64,000 nt of DNA from Paragonimus westermani. Taxonomy: Eukaryota; Platyhelminthes; Trematoda; Plagiorchiida; Troglotrematidae. The notes under the pieces are model-generated. The model saw nothing but the letters and a program-made list of their open reading frames with translations, was not told where the DNA came from and did not search any database. Numbering within the stretch: position 1 is the stretch's first letter; each line of letters starts with the position of its first letter. A program made the position numbers and the translations under genes. This document shows, one piece after another, positions 1-12,379 of this stretch. The stretch covers positions 84,329-148,328 of the forward strand of contig QNGE01001718.1 in the NCBI GenBank assembly GCA_008508345.1, in the 5' to 3' direction.

Positions 1-790
1 CTCTTCACCCTAAACTACGACCCTCAGTATAACATTACAGGGATGTAAACTGTTCTTAAAAAGTAACTTAGTTGAGTCAGCAATTTCAAGACCATATAAA
101 GGTCTTAATCATGTGCTTTCATGCAGTCCGCATTCAGACCTCTTAATATGCCGTTCTCGCTGTGATTAGTAAAAGCGTAAAGCCCATCTAAACTAAGTAT
201 GTCTCAACTTCACTATTCCGGTAGATTTCATTTAAGCCCATAATGGACCACTTACAGAATAGCCCTGCATCTCAGCGTAACCATGAACAACTGTAAACAA
301 CACACGGATTCTACTGGGTAGTTATTAATGCAAGTCGACTTAGAGCTATCGTGTCTATGGCCAGAAGACCCTGACCATACCATGCATTTCGAAAGTATAC
401 TTTGTGCGATAGAGCTGTGCGATTGAAACAGCTGTGTCCAGAATAAGGAGATTGCAACATGTGTACCGACTCTCATTCGTACTCCACTGCGAGATTATCA
501 TTACTCGTGAAAGATACATATTACCAAACTTTCGTTAACTACACTGACAGACCTGTGAGAAAATCCTTTACCCAGTGTGTGATCTCCAGAAATGAAATGA
601 TTGCTGCATAACATTCGATGGAAGACTGGAGCGATACACCTGCTACTGGTGCGCTCATCACGCTCATCATGAAACGACGCGCACGTATCACATGGCGTAT
701 TATGCCTCATACTGCGCTCTACCAGTGTTGGATTCTTATCACATTCTGTTCATCGGTCACGGACCGACTGAATTTGCTACGCGGAGCCAG
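1..790. other. No gene recognised
   Basis: I see no convincing exon, RNA gene or repeat in this stretch. Short open frames on both strands have no recognisable motif and no consistent splice borders. It could be intron or intergenic sequence upstream of the cysteine-rich candidate exon that follows. Confidence 0.4.
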
Positions 791-913
791 TAGAATGTGT
801 TGATGAAGGCTGTCCAATTTGTGAACTTAGGGCAATCAACGTTTGTGTGCGTTGTGTACCAGCTTGCATCAGTCCGCTCGAAAGATTTAAGTGCTGTACA
901 CGAGCTCTTAGAG
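791..913 (+). CDS. Candidate internal exon, cysteine-rich peptide
   Basis: A possible 123-bp exon lies between an AG at 789-790 and a near-consensus donor (G|gtgagt) at 914. Read with acceptor phase 1 and donor phase 1, it encodes about 41 residues with nine cysteines in a 33-residue stretch, including CPICELR and FKCCTRALR. Such cysteine density is unusual for random sequence and suggests a metal-binding or disulfide-rich module, but I recognise no family. The pyrimidine tract before the acceptor is weak, and another frame is also open here, so the frame is not certain. A solo LTR begins 17 bp beyond the exon end. Whether it belongs to the + strand gene starting at 8074 is unknown: the phases do not join directly, so at least one more exon would be needed. 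Confidence 0.35.
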
Positions 914-930
914 GTGAGTGTCAATCATAC

Positions 931-1456
931 TGTGGTGGATTGCCAGGTCGAAGGTGCGAATTTTCGAACGCTCGGCCGAATACCTCAACGCGAGGGAGGT
1001 ACGTTCAAAAGCCTGGTGCGATCGGATCAAGAACAACGTGCGCGACCGGATGAGTCATCGCTCGACCGGATCGGACAAACGGGCGAGGCAGGGCAGGCGA
1101 AATACGACAGACGGCCAGATCGAGGCGTGGTTTTTCCAACATTTAGAGGAACATCTCGACACGATGTTGGAAAACGGTCAAGGCCAACATTGGATGGATG
1201 GCGGACAGTACGAACAGCCGGACGAGCCATCGCGCAACGAGATCGGACAAACAGACGAGGAATGTCAAGCGGAAAACCCCCCGATAGAAGGCGCCGATCA
1301 CACAGGTAAACAGGTTGGAAGTGCACACGACGTGTGAACGGAAACCGGGGGTGCTGCCGGTTGGAATTATGACCCATAAACGAGAGAGCGCGCGTTGCAT
1401 GTGACTAGCAATTTGGACAATAGAGATTGTGCTTTATTGGACGGCTTCTCGCCACA
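931..1456 (+). mobile_element. Solo LTR, family 1, copy 1
   Basis: A 526-bp sequence starts TGTGGTGG and ends CGCCACA, the TG...CA form of retroviral-type LTRs, and is flanked by a 4-bp target duplication ATAC (927-930 and 1457-1460). Two other copies in the window (47448-47967 inverted, 55271-55786) have the same ends and their own 4-bp duplications, which fixes the borders. No internal retroelement sequence accompanies it, so recombination between the two LTRs of a full element is the likely origin. It is richer in CG than its surroundings and carries a long open frame of more than 120 codons that I do not recognise. The strand given is only the orientation shared with copy 3; the transcriptional direction is not known. 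Confidence 0.8.
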
Positions 1457-3270
1457 ATACACACATGACAGAGGAGACGGAGCGTTATTTGATATTACAG
1501 CTCCCAAATGATTCTCCTGCAGCACAAAACCGTTAATGCTTTGCCTATTTTCTTCATTTGTACACACAAGGAGCGTAATTTGAATGTCCAGGTTATAGAA
1601 TCCAAACTCCTAGAAAAGAATTCATTTTTAATTTTAATCCGTCTGAAGAAAATGCCTTCTGTGATAACTAGACTCAAATACAGTGTTTTTAAGGATTAAT
1701 AAAGACGCTGTGATCAGAAGCTTGGAGTCTGAATAGTGAGGAGCTATTTACTCACTTACAAGCTGCACTATCTACTGTAACGCATGGGACTGGGTAGGTT
1801 TGCCACTGACTGATAGTATTATAAAACATAAATAACTAGACGTACGTTTTGCCTCTTGAACACTTCATGCCCCGGGATTTTTCATGTTGATCTATCTGAG
1901 TTACGACCTTTACGAAAACAGATGCTCAACGATGATTAAACAACTCGTGTTGTTCAGCTGAGAATTTGGATTGTCTTGGTTTCGTGTGTAGACACACCAA
2001 CCAAATGTGTTTGTGCACTTAGATGTGTCGGATCCTTCGAACCGGAAGTTATTTCAACGTACTCACTAAGGTAAAGCTGAATTTTAGCTACATGGTTCAG
2101 GTAAATGCATATTTTGGAGCACAGTTTTTCAGCTGTGCGTTGACCGAACAGTGGGCTACAGACCTTTTCGCAGTTGGTCCCAGAGACTGTCCAATTTGTC
2201 ATGCTCATTCACTGGCAGCTGACCACACGATTTACATGGGTTGTGTTGTCTTCCGCAAATCAAAAGACTGCGAGTAACGTAGAATGTGCATTGAATTCAG
2301 AAGAAGAAAATATTAACCAACCTAGTTTGGCCTGAGAATATTTGGCTCCAGCTCGTCGAGGATGAACGAAGGATCGTGGAATTGAATCTAGCGTACAAGA
2401 AACCAAGGGTGGAAAGACACGCGAGCAGGTATTCAGATTGGCTTCCCTCGGGACTTGTCAGCTTTTGTGTGGCTGAAAAAGGGTTGAAACCGTCAAAACG
2501 TAGTGTTTATCTTAGATAAACGCCTGTTACAATGTAAAGTAACATTCAGAATTCCGTGCAGAGCATGTAACAGAACGATTCTTATTCAAACAGAAACATC
2601 GTGAACTTCATAAAATGGTTTTCGCGTTTTCCCACCCGGTAAATGACTATAATGTTTTATTTTCGCACGTGGTTTTTGTTGAGAGACGGTAATGTTTCAT
2701 GCACTCAAACTAAAGCATGTGATGGCTGACTGAAGGTCAGGTTGGAAACAGATCAAGTAAAGCTGCGAAACCTTTCACCAATGGTCGTTTAAGGAGAACC
2801 AAATCAAAGCAATTATGTTTTTCATTCTGGGTTGTTGAATGTCGCAATCAAACTTCTATTCCTACTGTAACCAATTGTTTAACATAACGAAAGTGTTCTC
2901 GTTGCGACACACTTTCCGCTGGTTTGCCACAATAGAAACTACTTTTCCACTTCTACAAAGTATAACCAAGGCCAAATGTAGACACCTATCTCATCTTACA
3001 GTTGTCTTTCGTATCACTGATATATCACCAATCATACTGCTTACCAAACAGACAAATCTTACCAGAGCCTTAATCACGGAATTTTGCTCAAATAACACGC
3101 ATATCAAAAAAACCATACACAATAGTGTGCATAGGTAGTCTCCACAACGATATATTGCCACCATATACACCATAACGCTCTTGTTAGGGTTCATCAGCGG
3201 TGACCCAGCTTTTGCATACAATGATTCAGTTGTCCTTATTAAGAGTCTACCTGTGCGGACGTCAGTATAG
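1457..3270. other. No gene recognised
   Basis: Apart from the 4-bp target duplication of the preceding LTR at 1457-1460, I see nothing assignable. The open frames at 2023-2277 (+) and 1954-2208 (-) overlap each other and carry no motif I know. Confidence 0.4.
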
Positions 3271-3274
3271 GCGT

Positions 3275-3430
3275 CTTATGATCGGAGTTCAAATCACGGT
3301 CATGATAACTCTACGCTCTAATGATGTGCCCTGACGAGAGGGACACTTCAGTCTGGTGCGTCTTTATGAAATGGACACGCCAAAGAGTCCGCTAAAAAGC
3401 GAAGGATGCTATCAGCTAATATTCTCTGCT
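3275..3430 (+). repeat. Degenerate tRNA-derived SINE
   Basis: A worn copy of the window's main SINE. It keeps a B-box-like stretch (GGAGTTCAAATCACGG), then sequence matching the gctctaatga and agtctggtgc portions of better copies at 10074, 51690 and 52121. The A box is not clear. Confidence 0.45.
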
Positions 3431-6079
3431 GCTTGACCTATAAATGTTGTTTAAAAATAATTCAGAATGAAGCTTCCTGATGCGTTTTCTTCGTCTGTAG
3501 GGAAAAAATGCTACTTGTCGTTTGATGGTAGATAACCTGTAGCCAAAAGATACAGTCACCCTGTGCTTTTGTCACACCTCGTATTTCCATCTACACTAGA
3601 TTACTCATCACTTCTAGAATTTACGAAACAGTTGATGTAATGTTGCTCGGTCATCGGATGGACAGCCACAACAAAGTTTTTTTAGTTTTCTTGACACTAC
3701 GGATATTCCTTCTAAAATGTACATCAAGAAATGAGGAGAATGGCTGGTCACACTTAGTCATACAGGAATGCAGTTTTTGTTGGAATCTTCCAGGAAGCAA
3801 CTTCGTAAGCAGTTCTGGGGCTCTGGATGAACTCTTGTTCAAAAGAGCTAAAAGCAGCAGTCTAATTCTTTTAACACAAAGCGCATCTGAGAGTAGCTTA
3901 CACCAAACGTACACACTTCTGCACACGTGTGATCAACCACCTATAGCCCTCCGCTCATCATTGAGATGTGAACAGTTATGGAGTCAGTTTATTATACTTC
4001 GGCTTCATGTGGACAAACCCGTGTGCAAACAGAACTGCCTTCCAGTTTGAGTCCACTCAAAAAATAAAGCATCGCCCACCTGTTTGGTCAAGAAGAATTC
4101 GGTGTAGTTATTCAAAATCTACTCGTTTGTTACAAACCGGTGCTACAGTTGTCTTGGTCATCTTGCCAACTCTGTTGCACAAATCACCATTATATGCACA
4201 AATTGTACTGAAAGTACACTAGTGTCCTGGTTACAACCGACACTCATAATTTGGGGTGCTCAGATGCATTCAGGACAAATGTCGAATCGCGTCATTGTAT
4301 TGTAATTTAGCTGAGCGAACGATTCCAATTTGCACCTCGCCACTGAGAGAGTAAAAAACTCTTGATTAACAATCTTCCCTAGTAGATCAGCTTGCAAGAC
4401 GGAACGACGCCGTAGACATCAGTTGTCGATAGGGAAGCATTTGGAAATGGAAAGCCTGAGCAAGCAATGAAACCATGAAGATGACAATTGATAACACAAT
4501 TGTATTACAACTCGTTCTTAACGTTGTGGCATTCTCAGTCTTTTTATCAATAACATGTTAAGCACGGCGCCAAAACTGTTTGACTTCACTCAAACTAAAT
4601 TTGGTGCGGATATGTTACACATGTTTCAGTTAAGTTTACATGCCTCAGCCAGCACTGAGCTATCGAGCCTTCTTCCAAATCTAGTAAGAGAACTAGGCGG
4701 AAAAGAGTTTACGGAAAGTGAACAAGCAGACAGAAATGACAGAGCGAAGAGATAAGAGACATCCCTTTTGTTTCAGATGCCAGCATCCTTAACAAAACTG
4801 GAAATAAATAGAGTAAAACGCATCTGACCGAACGGTACTTATCAAGGTCCAAACCATCATGAAGAAAGGAATAATGAACGAGCAATAATTGGTCGGCTGT
4901 CATCCTGGTCAACAATATCTAAGCCATCAACCACTGTTCAATCAGACCATTTGAAAAATTCCAGTCGAATAAGTCAAACTTAAGGCGTCAAGATTATTTG
5001 AGAACTTTTCTTTGGTCACACAATTTATTCTCGCAGGCATAGTTTCCCACACCGATTTTTACTGAAAACAGTGCATCTGGAAATTTGTGAGATATTTTAT
5101 TTGAAGTACAGTGGACTTGTGGAAAATCCATCTCCGTTCAATATCTGCTTGCTTGTTGGCAGTGACTGTTCTATCCAATATGGCCAGTTGTCTGACTACC
5201 CAACTTCCTATCTTCAGGTTTCCTGTTGTAAGAAAACAATCCTCATTCGCACGGACAGATATTTTTCCTTTCGACTGTGCATGAAGAAAGAAAACAATTT
5301 TGAATCAACACATTTCAAAACCATCACATGTGATATGGATTGTTACATCTTTTTTCAACTTTTACATGACCTTCTTGATTGTCATCATAATTATTCTCTG
5401 ACTTAGGCAAACTCTGTCCTCTATTAACTGGAGATGTGAGTACAGTAGCTGAAAGTTCACCCCTCCTCCAGAGTTATATATATTGACTTAAGATGACTTG
5501 ACCTGAATATTCAAAGTGCTCATCGTTAGTCTGCTCACATGCAAGCGTTCACCTGAGACATGAGTCTGTAACTGATTAGAGTGTGACGATTCCATACGAT
5601 CCGACGTTTGTTCTTGATATACCTAATGGTGTCTTTTGTAACCGGGGTAGGGAATTTGTCGGTTCTGTATGTCTGCTTATACATTGCTGCTCTCTGTGTA
5701 CGCGCGTTAGTGTATTCTGTATGTCATCTTACTGTATTGGTAGCTTGTTCCTCCCTACTAAGTTCTTATTTCTTTCCGTCTGCTCCGCTCCTGTAAACTG
5801 TTAAAGTGGTATTCTCCACAAAACTCGAAAACAAGCAAGTGTGGTTCATCATCGGAACTCCTTTCAGTACATTTTTGTGAGTTCGAAACTGATGGGCAAC
5901 CATTCACTCGGGGTCATAGTGGAGTGGTTTGCGGAAGTTCAGACACAGATCGTGGTTGTTGCAATGGATTCGAGACGGATGGAATTCTGAATTCAACGTC
6001 AGTCGGTAAACTAGTTTCAATAAGCGTCACTCAAAAAGAAACACTGGACGTGAGGTTCGCTGTTGTTAGAGCTTATTGG
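3431..6079. other. No gene recognised
   Basis: The longest open frame (3640-4050, +, 136 codons) and the one on the other strand over it show no known motif, and neither has paired splice sites. Other short frames (4555-4755, 5071-5406) are also unassigned. I treat this as non-coding. Confidence 0.4.
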
Positions 6080-6165
6080 TGGTGACGTACCTTTGTATTA
6101 CCGGGATCTGAACTCCAGTCACACTTCCATCACCTATAAGCCAGTTGGTCTTGAGGTTGTGGACC
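6080..6165 (-). repeat. Degenerate SINE fragment
   Basis: On the minus strand a B-box-like GGAGTTCAGATCCCGG is followed by sequence similar to the central part of the main SINE. Only the tRNA-like part is visible. Confidence 0.35.
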
Positions 6166-8073
6166 TCACTTTGGGCCTGACCGAATAAACGTCCGTAAAC
6201 GCTCACGTGAGTAGGATTCAACTTACTCATTAGTCTCGGGAGGAAGATACACTAACTGTCCTGTTAACCGCACTCAATGACCCCACGATTACCATTTTTC
6301 TGCAGGTTGAAATCACAAAAATAACCAGACGCTCCGAGCGATATACACAACGGAACAGAACATTGTTCGTTCAAGATTTTTACACCGCATACTAGCCCTG
6401 TAAGGTCGTTCGCGAATATGCATCAGTTCATGAAATCCACCCACCAATCTCAGTAACCTTACTGCGTCCTTCCCCTATTCACTATACTAATGGAACCTGA
6501 GCACTGTTTCACCCGAAGCATCCTGCTTGCTAACAATGCACCTCGTGACTGGTTTCATCTCCATTCTACATCATACGATGAACTTACCAGGCCAGACAAC
6601 AAAATCTAATCACTTTTCATTTATAGGTCTTGATCAGTTTGATGGATGCATTTCGGAATTTTATTTACAACAGCCCATATCAGCCCTGTTTCACGCAGTT
6701 GTTTTGTTCTGCAATGTTTTCTTGTGGTCTAGCTTTCAGTAACTACCATAGCGAGCCTCTTCTAGTGCTTTCGTAGGATTTAAGAGCTATGAACATTGAA
6801 CAAATATTTATAATAAACACAACCTTGCTTTGTGCTGAAAAAAATATCCGTTGTGAGATCACCGGAACTGTGAAGGCACCTATTGGATAAGTACATGTCA
6901 CGTTATTTGGGGTAATAATGCACATGCAGTCAGAACGCTTCCCACACACAAGCACTTTGCGGCTTGGTCGTGTCCGGACTGTTTGTTGGAGTACTTTCTC
7001 CCAGGAAAAATTTCTCGACAGGCAACTTTCCGGCAGAAGACACATTTTTACGCAGCAGGCTATGTACTATGAGAAAGTAATTCTCAAAGAACCGGACGCG
7101 AAGTAATCTTTAGGATTAGGAAAGCCTAACTCTCTCCAGAAAGAAGTGTTCAGACGGGATTGTCAAACCCAATGTGGACTGTGTCCATCCAGAGTAAAGG
7201 GGTGATAGCAAGCCATAAATCAGTTACATGAAAATTCCTCCGTCACAAACGATGCTCATAGGACTGATGGCCGAACTGATGACAACGTTGACTCTCAAAG
7301 CGAGCGGCAGCTACATAGAGCCTCCTTTCAGATTGTTTCCGCCTGATGGGTTCAAACAGAGACGATACCGGTCATGGAGTGTTTGCGTGAGGTTGAATAT
7401 CAAAAAGTTCAACATCAAAACCCATTTGGTTAACAGATTAACAAAATAAGTACACAGAATTGTTTTACACAATTCGTCACACCGTTTTGGAAGTTCAAAG
7501 TCTAATCTAAGCCTAGTGCAGATTAAGGTCTGCTCAGCTGGAGCAAAACAATTTTATCCGGTTATCCTACAGCCCGGAACAGACTGGCAGTGTCTCACTT
7601 TACGTGTAAAAGTTTCCTCACAGGGAAACAGCTGTTTGACATCGCTTATCTAAACAGCGCGTTGTTAGTTCTCTGTTTTGTGCGTGCACCTTATACTTGT
7701 TATTCTCGTTTTTCATAACTTGTGACCCACTACTACCATGTGAAGACAAAGTAATCGGTATATCACGCTCGAAATTCAGGTAGCTAGTAGGTCAAAACGA
7801 AATTGGCTTGACGGTATCCCATTATGCGCCACGAACGTGTGGTTGTACACTCACCATCCTTACGAAGCAAAGTGTCCCTATTCGTTCTATTGCATTCACA
7901 TCATCTGGGTTCCATCAGAAGAAATTTAAGAAATTTTCAACCAAAGTACGTTCACAACTTGAACATGCATTGCTGTAAATCCTCTGTCGTCCAAATTATC
8001 CTCCCCTATCTACTTACTCTATGTAAACACATGTGAGTTCTGACTTTCTTGCTCTCCTGTTTACGCATTATAG
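6166..8073. other. No gene recognised; upstream side of the first visible + exon
   Basis: No repeat or exon is convincing. The last 30 bp (cytosine- and thymine-rich, ending in ATAG) form the acceptor of the exon at 8074. Confidence 0.4.
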
Positions 8074-8212
8074 ACTTGACACTAGTGTGGTGGATATGGA
8101 CGGAGTCCAGTTGAAACGGGGAGATCTGAGCATTGTGTTCAATCCAAAAAATCGTCCTGCATTGATGTTATTCAATCACAAAAAGCGAACGTACCGATCT
8201 ATCGGAGAGAAG
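8074..8212 (+). CDS. Unknown multi-exon gene, visible exon 1
   Basis: A 139-bp exon is bounded by a pyrimidine-rich acceptor ending in ATAG and a good donor (AAG|gtaaga). The acceptor is phase 2 (one base completes a codon) and 46 full codons follow, including DMDGVQLKRGDLSIVFNP and FNHKKRTYRSIGEK. The peptide is basic with mixed hydrophobic residues and lacks low complexity, signal peptide or membrane segment. The donor is phase 0 and fits the exon at 20342 after a 12.1-kb intron. I do not recognise the family. In-frame ATGs exist (for example at 8098), so a first exon starting here is possible, but the strong acceptor argues for an internal exon and an unseen 5' end. Confidence 0.65.
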
Positions 8213-10073
8213 GTAAGACTGCCGTCTGGCAAAAGCGTAAATACAATTTTGTTACGTAACAAGAGTTTTAAGTTCTCTTATTGTGCGGACTGAAAGCATT
8301 TTCTATCTGTTGATCAAATTTCATGTTCATGTTGAGTAATGTGGTGTAGAATTTATAGAAACACCATTACAGCATAAATGTTATTTAGAAACCAAATAGT
8401 CATAAACTGAACCATTTGTCCCACCAATCGCATTAACTTGTCTCGCACGGATTCGACGAGGTGAACTGTGTTATGACTTCTCACTGGTGGGTGCGTTCGT
8501 CATGCGAGGAGTCCTCAGTCTACGATATTGCGCTCTGCGGTTTAGGGGAGTTTAAGTATGTTCATTGATGCATGTGCGAACCCACCCAAATTATCGAGTG
8601 AAGCGTCCTGTATATGCGCCACAATTTGATATAAATTAAATAGTTGGTGACGGGACACATGATACAGACGGAAACGATACACTAGGTTCCGGACGTCATT
8701 CGGCCGTCTGGGGGCAAGCGAATGCCGACTTTGTACTGCTGATGTGTAGGTGTGCCCTCTAAAGTGGAGGTGAATGTTCTATCCAGAATCCCAAATTACC
8801 TCCATGAACGCTAGAGTGCTTAGGGGGCAATGACGGGACTCTTATCGCGGACTGGACACCGAACCTAAACTTCCACTTTAGGCAGGACTACTGTGTTGAT
8901 GATTGAGGACTTGAAAGGCTACATTACTCAGTGCTTGCTCCCCCTGTTTTAAGTTGAGTTGTGATATCACCAGAATAATAACGACAACCCGCACCACGTA
9001 CTCGAAAATGACTCACAGAAAGGGGGAAAATGGGTTATCGGCGTCAGTGTTTCCGTCAGAACATGACGACATGTTTCGGACATGACAAAGATGCGTTCAC
9101 ACTGGCAAGCTACATGGGTGTGAGTAATGGGTGACCCAGAGAATGAAAACTATGGCTACTGTACAATGCATTATCGCAGCATGCAACTTCTGTTATAGGT
9201 TTTACTGTGTCGTTTTCTCAGGCGTCAGAGACAATCGTTTTACCCTAATTGGAGGTGGACTTTGAAAAAATTTTTGTTTGACCAGTTCGGTGTACGCTTA
9301 AGCAAAGTTTGTGTCTGTCTTCAGTGCTTCTGCATTTCACTAAATGAAGCATAATCCACCTTTGTAACTATGTACTTCTTTGGACCTAACTCAGCCCAGC
9401 CACCACGCACGGTCAGCTGTCAAAGTATAAATATCAACAGTTCACTTGCTTAAATGCGTCTCCCGAATCTGGCCCTGTGAATACTATGGACTTGGATTGA
9501 CTTCTATGTAATACCACCACTCGGTGCACACTCCAGAATGTGAACAACAAGCCGTACAATCGCCGAAGTTCACAATACCGCATGCTGTCAAAATACCTTA
9601 ATGTACGTCGTCCAACAAGAATGTAAACACGCGTGACCGTCGACAGATTGTTAATAGAGTACAGAACGACTGTGAAAGTGCAGTCCTTTCGACAATGGCA
9701 GGCGTCGAATTCGCGCCACCTGTCGGCACGCCGCAGTGAGATTCATTTTATTTCTTAATCACGGGGGCTAAGTAAGATGTGTTAGTGAAATGTAGATGAG
9801 AGCGTACGGTGTTTTACAGTTCCCCCTCATTAAATATGGGGCGGATAGCTTAAATTTAAGGATTCCATGAATTTATGATTCTAAGGCTGAAATCGGTCAC
9901 GATACAAGGAACACTAAAAATGGCATTACTTTACTGTATGCCAACCGTAATATGGTATTGTGATATCCATATTGGCTTACGCACGGTCAACCGTTTCCTC
10001 TTGATTTACCCTCAGTTTCATTGGTTGATTCAGAGAGAGCGTGAACTGACGTGTGCGGTCCAAACTAAGGTAA
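8213..10073. other. Intron sequence, no element recognised
   Basis: First part of the intron from 8213 to 20341. An imperfect inverted repeat of about 12 bp (CTAAAGTGGA near 8760 and its complement near 8869) is the only structure noticed; it is too short to call a transposon. Confidence 0.4.
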
Positions 10074-10330
10074 TCATTGCTCACAAGCGAGAGTGGTTGA
10101 GCGTTCAGACTTGATAATTCGGTCTTGCCTAATGCCAATGGCGCAGTGGTCAACAAGGTTGCCTCATGATTGGAATGGCCGGAGTTCAAATCCCGGCCGT
10201 GGCAAGGATATGCACTACTGACGAGCTCTAATGAGAGCGAAACTCGAGTCTAGTGGTTCTTTTCGAAAGAGGCTGGCTGGAAAGTCTATCTGAATGCGAA
10301 GGCTGCGATCATATGTGAGTGATGTTCAAC
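10074..10330 (+). repeat. tRNA-derived SINE, near full length
   Basis: The copy contains an A-box-like stretch (ATGGCGCAGTGGTCAAC, from 10138) and a B-box-like stretch (GGAGTTCAAATCC, 10181-10193) at the spacing of a tRNA-type pol III promoter. A tRNA-unrelated body follows, shared with the copies at 51690 and 52121, containing CGAAACTCGAGTC and GCTGGCTGGAAAGTC. The unit seems to begin near the shared tcattgctcacaagcg. A tRNA-derived SINE would be transcribed by RNA polymerase III and copied by a partner LINE; which LINE is not visible. It lies in the first visible intron of the + gene. Confidence 0.75.
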
Positions 10331-11174
10331 CTAAAAAGTAATCAAAAATAGTAAGCGATTTAAAAGTTTCAATGGCGTCTGTGTCCCACGCGTGCTTAGA
10401 CTCAAGCTGAGTTCTGATTGGTCGCGCCTTCATTGACCAACGCCTGAGAATGACGCTACCGCTCAGCCTGAGTCACATGTTCTCCCCACAACTGTTATTG
10501 CCTGTGAAGCATACTGCTGATTGCACCCCAATGGAAATACAGCACTGGCGTCGCCTGAGTGAGTTTGTGCAAAACACGAACCAGCGATCATGTACGTTTC
10601 TTTGCCTACCTGGAATGTTGGCATATTTTGGTGAATGTTTTTGTGAAGACTGTGTCACCTCGTGTTACGACACCGTGGCGGTGTATTTGGGTTTAGCTAA
10701 CTGATAAAGAGGTGGCCTTACGGAAAATGTTTTCCTTCGGCCGATTGTGATGTGGTCGGTAAGCTTGCGGGCGATGAGGTGTTCCGAACTGCTGCGCCAT
10801 CCTCTAGGTGAACCATAAGAACGAGGAAAAAATGCAATCTCGTCTGTGTTACACATACGAACAAGTGTGGAGGCATTGAAATGGTGTAAAACTGTACCTC
10901 TGCTTACGTTCAAAGCAGTGACGCTCCCTAACTTTTACACACAGCGAATAGCTATCCATCATTTTCTGCACTAGGGATTATGAATTCAGCCCCACGCTTA
11001 TGATCACATTCAAATATATTAGTCAAATAAGTAAGGTGTACAATCGATACCCAGTTCATTCTCTAAAAAAGCCACTCCAAACAAGGTGTCTTTTGTCCTC
11101 CGGTTTGTATTTTACGAGTGAAACCAAGTTAAACATAAGCCTGTCAGCTCGGACTGCAGTTGGTTAACCGTCTA
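10331..11174. other. Intron sequence, no element recognised
   Basis: Open frames on both strands (for example 10450-10704 +) are without motif or splice context. The segment separates a SINE from the LINE remnant that starts near 11175. Confidence 0.35.
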
Positions 11175-11328
11175 TCAGGTAAGGCGATTTATTACTACAG
11201 GGTCATTCATGCTTAGCTGTTGACCCATCAACATCACCATAACAGACATGAGGATGACCAGAAGTAACAGTGGTTCGGGTCGCTGATAAACTTGACAACG
11301 TCGTCGATTACCATAAAACACGAAAACG

Positions 11329-11643
11329 TTATGGTAAAGGTTGGAAAATTTTGAAAGAAGCCTGAGTGGAAGATCTAGAAACAGCATGAATGTAGGTACG
11401 CCATCGATTGCAGCACACAGACATCTTGGATGGCCCTTCCAACCAACAATTCGAGTGATCACGAGGACACCAGCCAGGCAGGTGACACCTACACACTTCG
11501 CTCAATGGAAAAGTCAGAATCCTCTTATTTCCTGATCCCACTATTGCTTGATCGCCACTCGATTTCACCCTACTGTTGGTGGTCTTAGTGCATAAGGCCC
11601 GACATAGAAAACGCCCAACTTGCAGGCGGAATACGTGACCCAA
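11329..11643 (-). pseudogene. LINE ORF2 C-terminal region
   Basis: The minus frame contains WLGHVFR-like sequence (MGHVFRLQVGRFLCRALC), then CHLPGWCPRDHSNCWLE and NRWRTYIHAVSR. These are the signature words of the C-terminal tail of CR1-like LINE polyproteins (GHVLRM...R.LP.W.PRD...WLE...NR..WR). It is a fragment: upstream continuity with RT is broken by a SINE insertion and frameshifts. An almost identical frame occurs at 34484-34870. Confidence 0.7.
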
Positions 11644-11808
11644 CCATCTCGAGGTGGTTAGCTGGCAAGTTGATCACACAGCTCCGACGTTCCGGAATAC
11701 GCGCCGTCTGAAAGCCGTGTTGATCACGTGATCAGTTCACTTGATGTGGACTGATCGGCCGAGACACTGATGACCAAACACAGCGGGGCTGTCAGTAGTT
11801 TTGTTTAC

Positions 11809-11883
11809 TGATGACTAGTGGGGGTTTTCGGTTTGAATACAGATTGAATATCATTCACAATTGATCGGAGCTGTCGCAGTTCC
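11809..11883 (-). repeat. SINE 3' tail, inverted
   Basis: The minus strand matches the 3' tail of the main SINE (tgcgacagctccgatcaatt, then aaccgaa..ccc and ctagtcatcag). It lies head-on to the + SINE at 11932. A 22-bp perfect inverted repeat is formed by 11857-11878 and 12100-12121. Confidence 0.65.
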
Positions 11884-11931
11884 ATAGACTTCCCTGTCTA
11901 CCGCTTTGGATATTTCGGTCGTGTCTGGTAT

Positions 11932-12140
11932 GAGGTCAATGGCGCAGTGGTCAACGCGGATGCCTCGTGGAAGCGTGGCCTGAGTTCTAGTGCAGGCCGT
12001 GGCGTGGCAAGGATATACACTACCGACGGGTTCCAACAGGAGGGAGTTTCGAGTCCGGTGCCTGTTTTCGGAAGGGGCTGACATAAAAGTTTGTGGGAAT
12101 GCGACAGCTCCGATCAATTGTGGTTTTTTTCAATCTGTGT
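11932..12140 (+). repeat. SINE inside LINE copy 1
   Basis: The copy begins GAGGTCAATGGCGCAGTGGTCAAC (A-box region) and continues through a worn B-box region (tgagttctagtgcagg), gtggcaaggatatacacta and the GTTTCGAGTC body. It is in opposite orientation to the surrounding LINE coding strand. The same insertion is present in the second LINE copy at 35159. Confidence 0.7.
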
Positions 12141-12379
12141 GAATATCTTTGTTGCGAACAGGCCACGTTTGCGAACCACAGGGCACATCAGAACGTACAC
12201 ACGCATTATCTACCCTTCGGTTCAGCGACAATCGAACGTCTTTCTGACTACACATATGAAGCCGGCTGGTAAGAGCAACATGTGTCTTTGCTATCCTCTC
12301 TCATATCTCATCAGCAGTATTACAAGCTGACGAGATAGCGCTGCTCAAATGTGTGAAACTGTCCACAATCTTGGGCGGA

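Noticed and set aside
3640..4050. 136-codon + frame with an overlapping minus frame
   Set aside because: Neither frame shows a known domain or splice context.
7853..7910. Minus-strand mini-exon (NPDDVNAIERIGTLCFVRM) before a gtgagt donor
   Set aside because: The acceptor is poor and no neighbouring exon fits; too short to support.
8757..8880. Inverted repeat (CTAAAGTGGA and complement) as a possible MITE
   Set aside because: Arms are only about 12 bp, there is no target duplication and no second copy.
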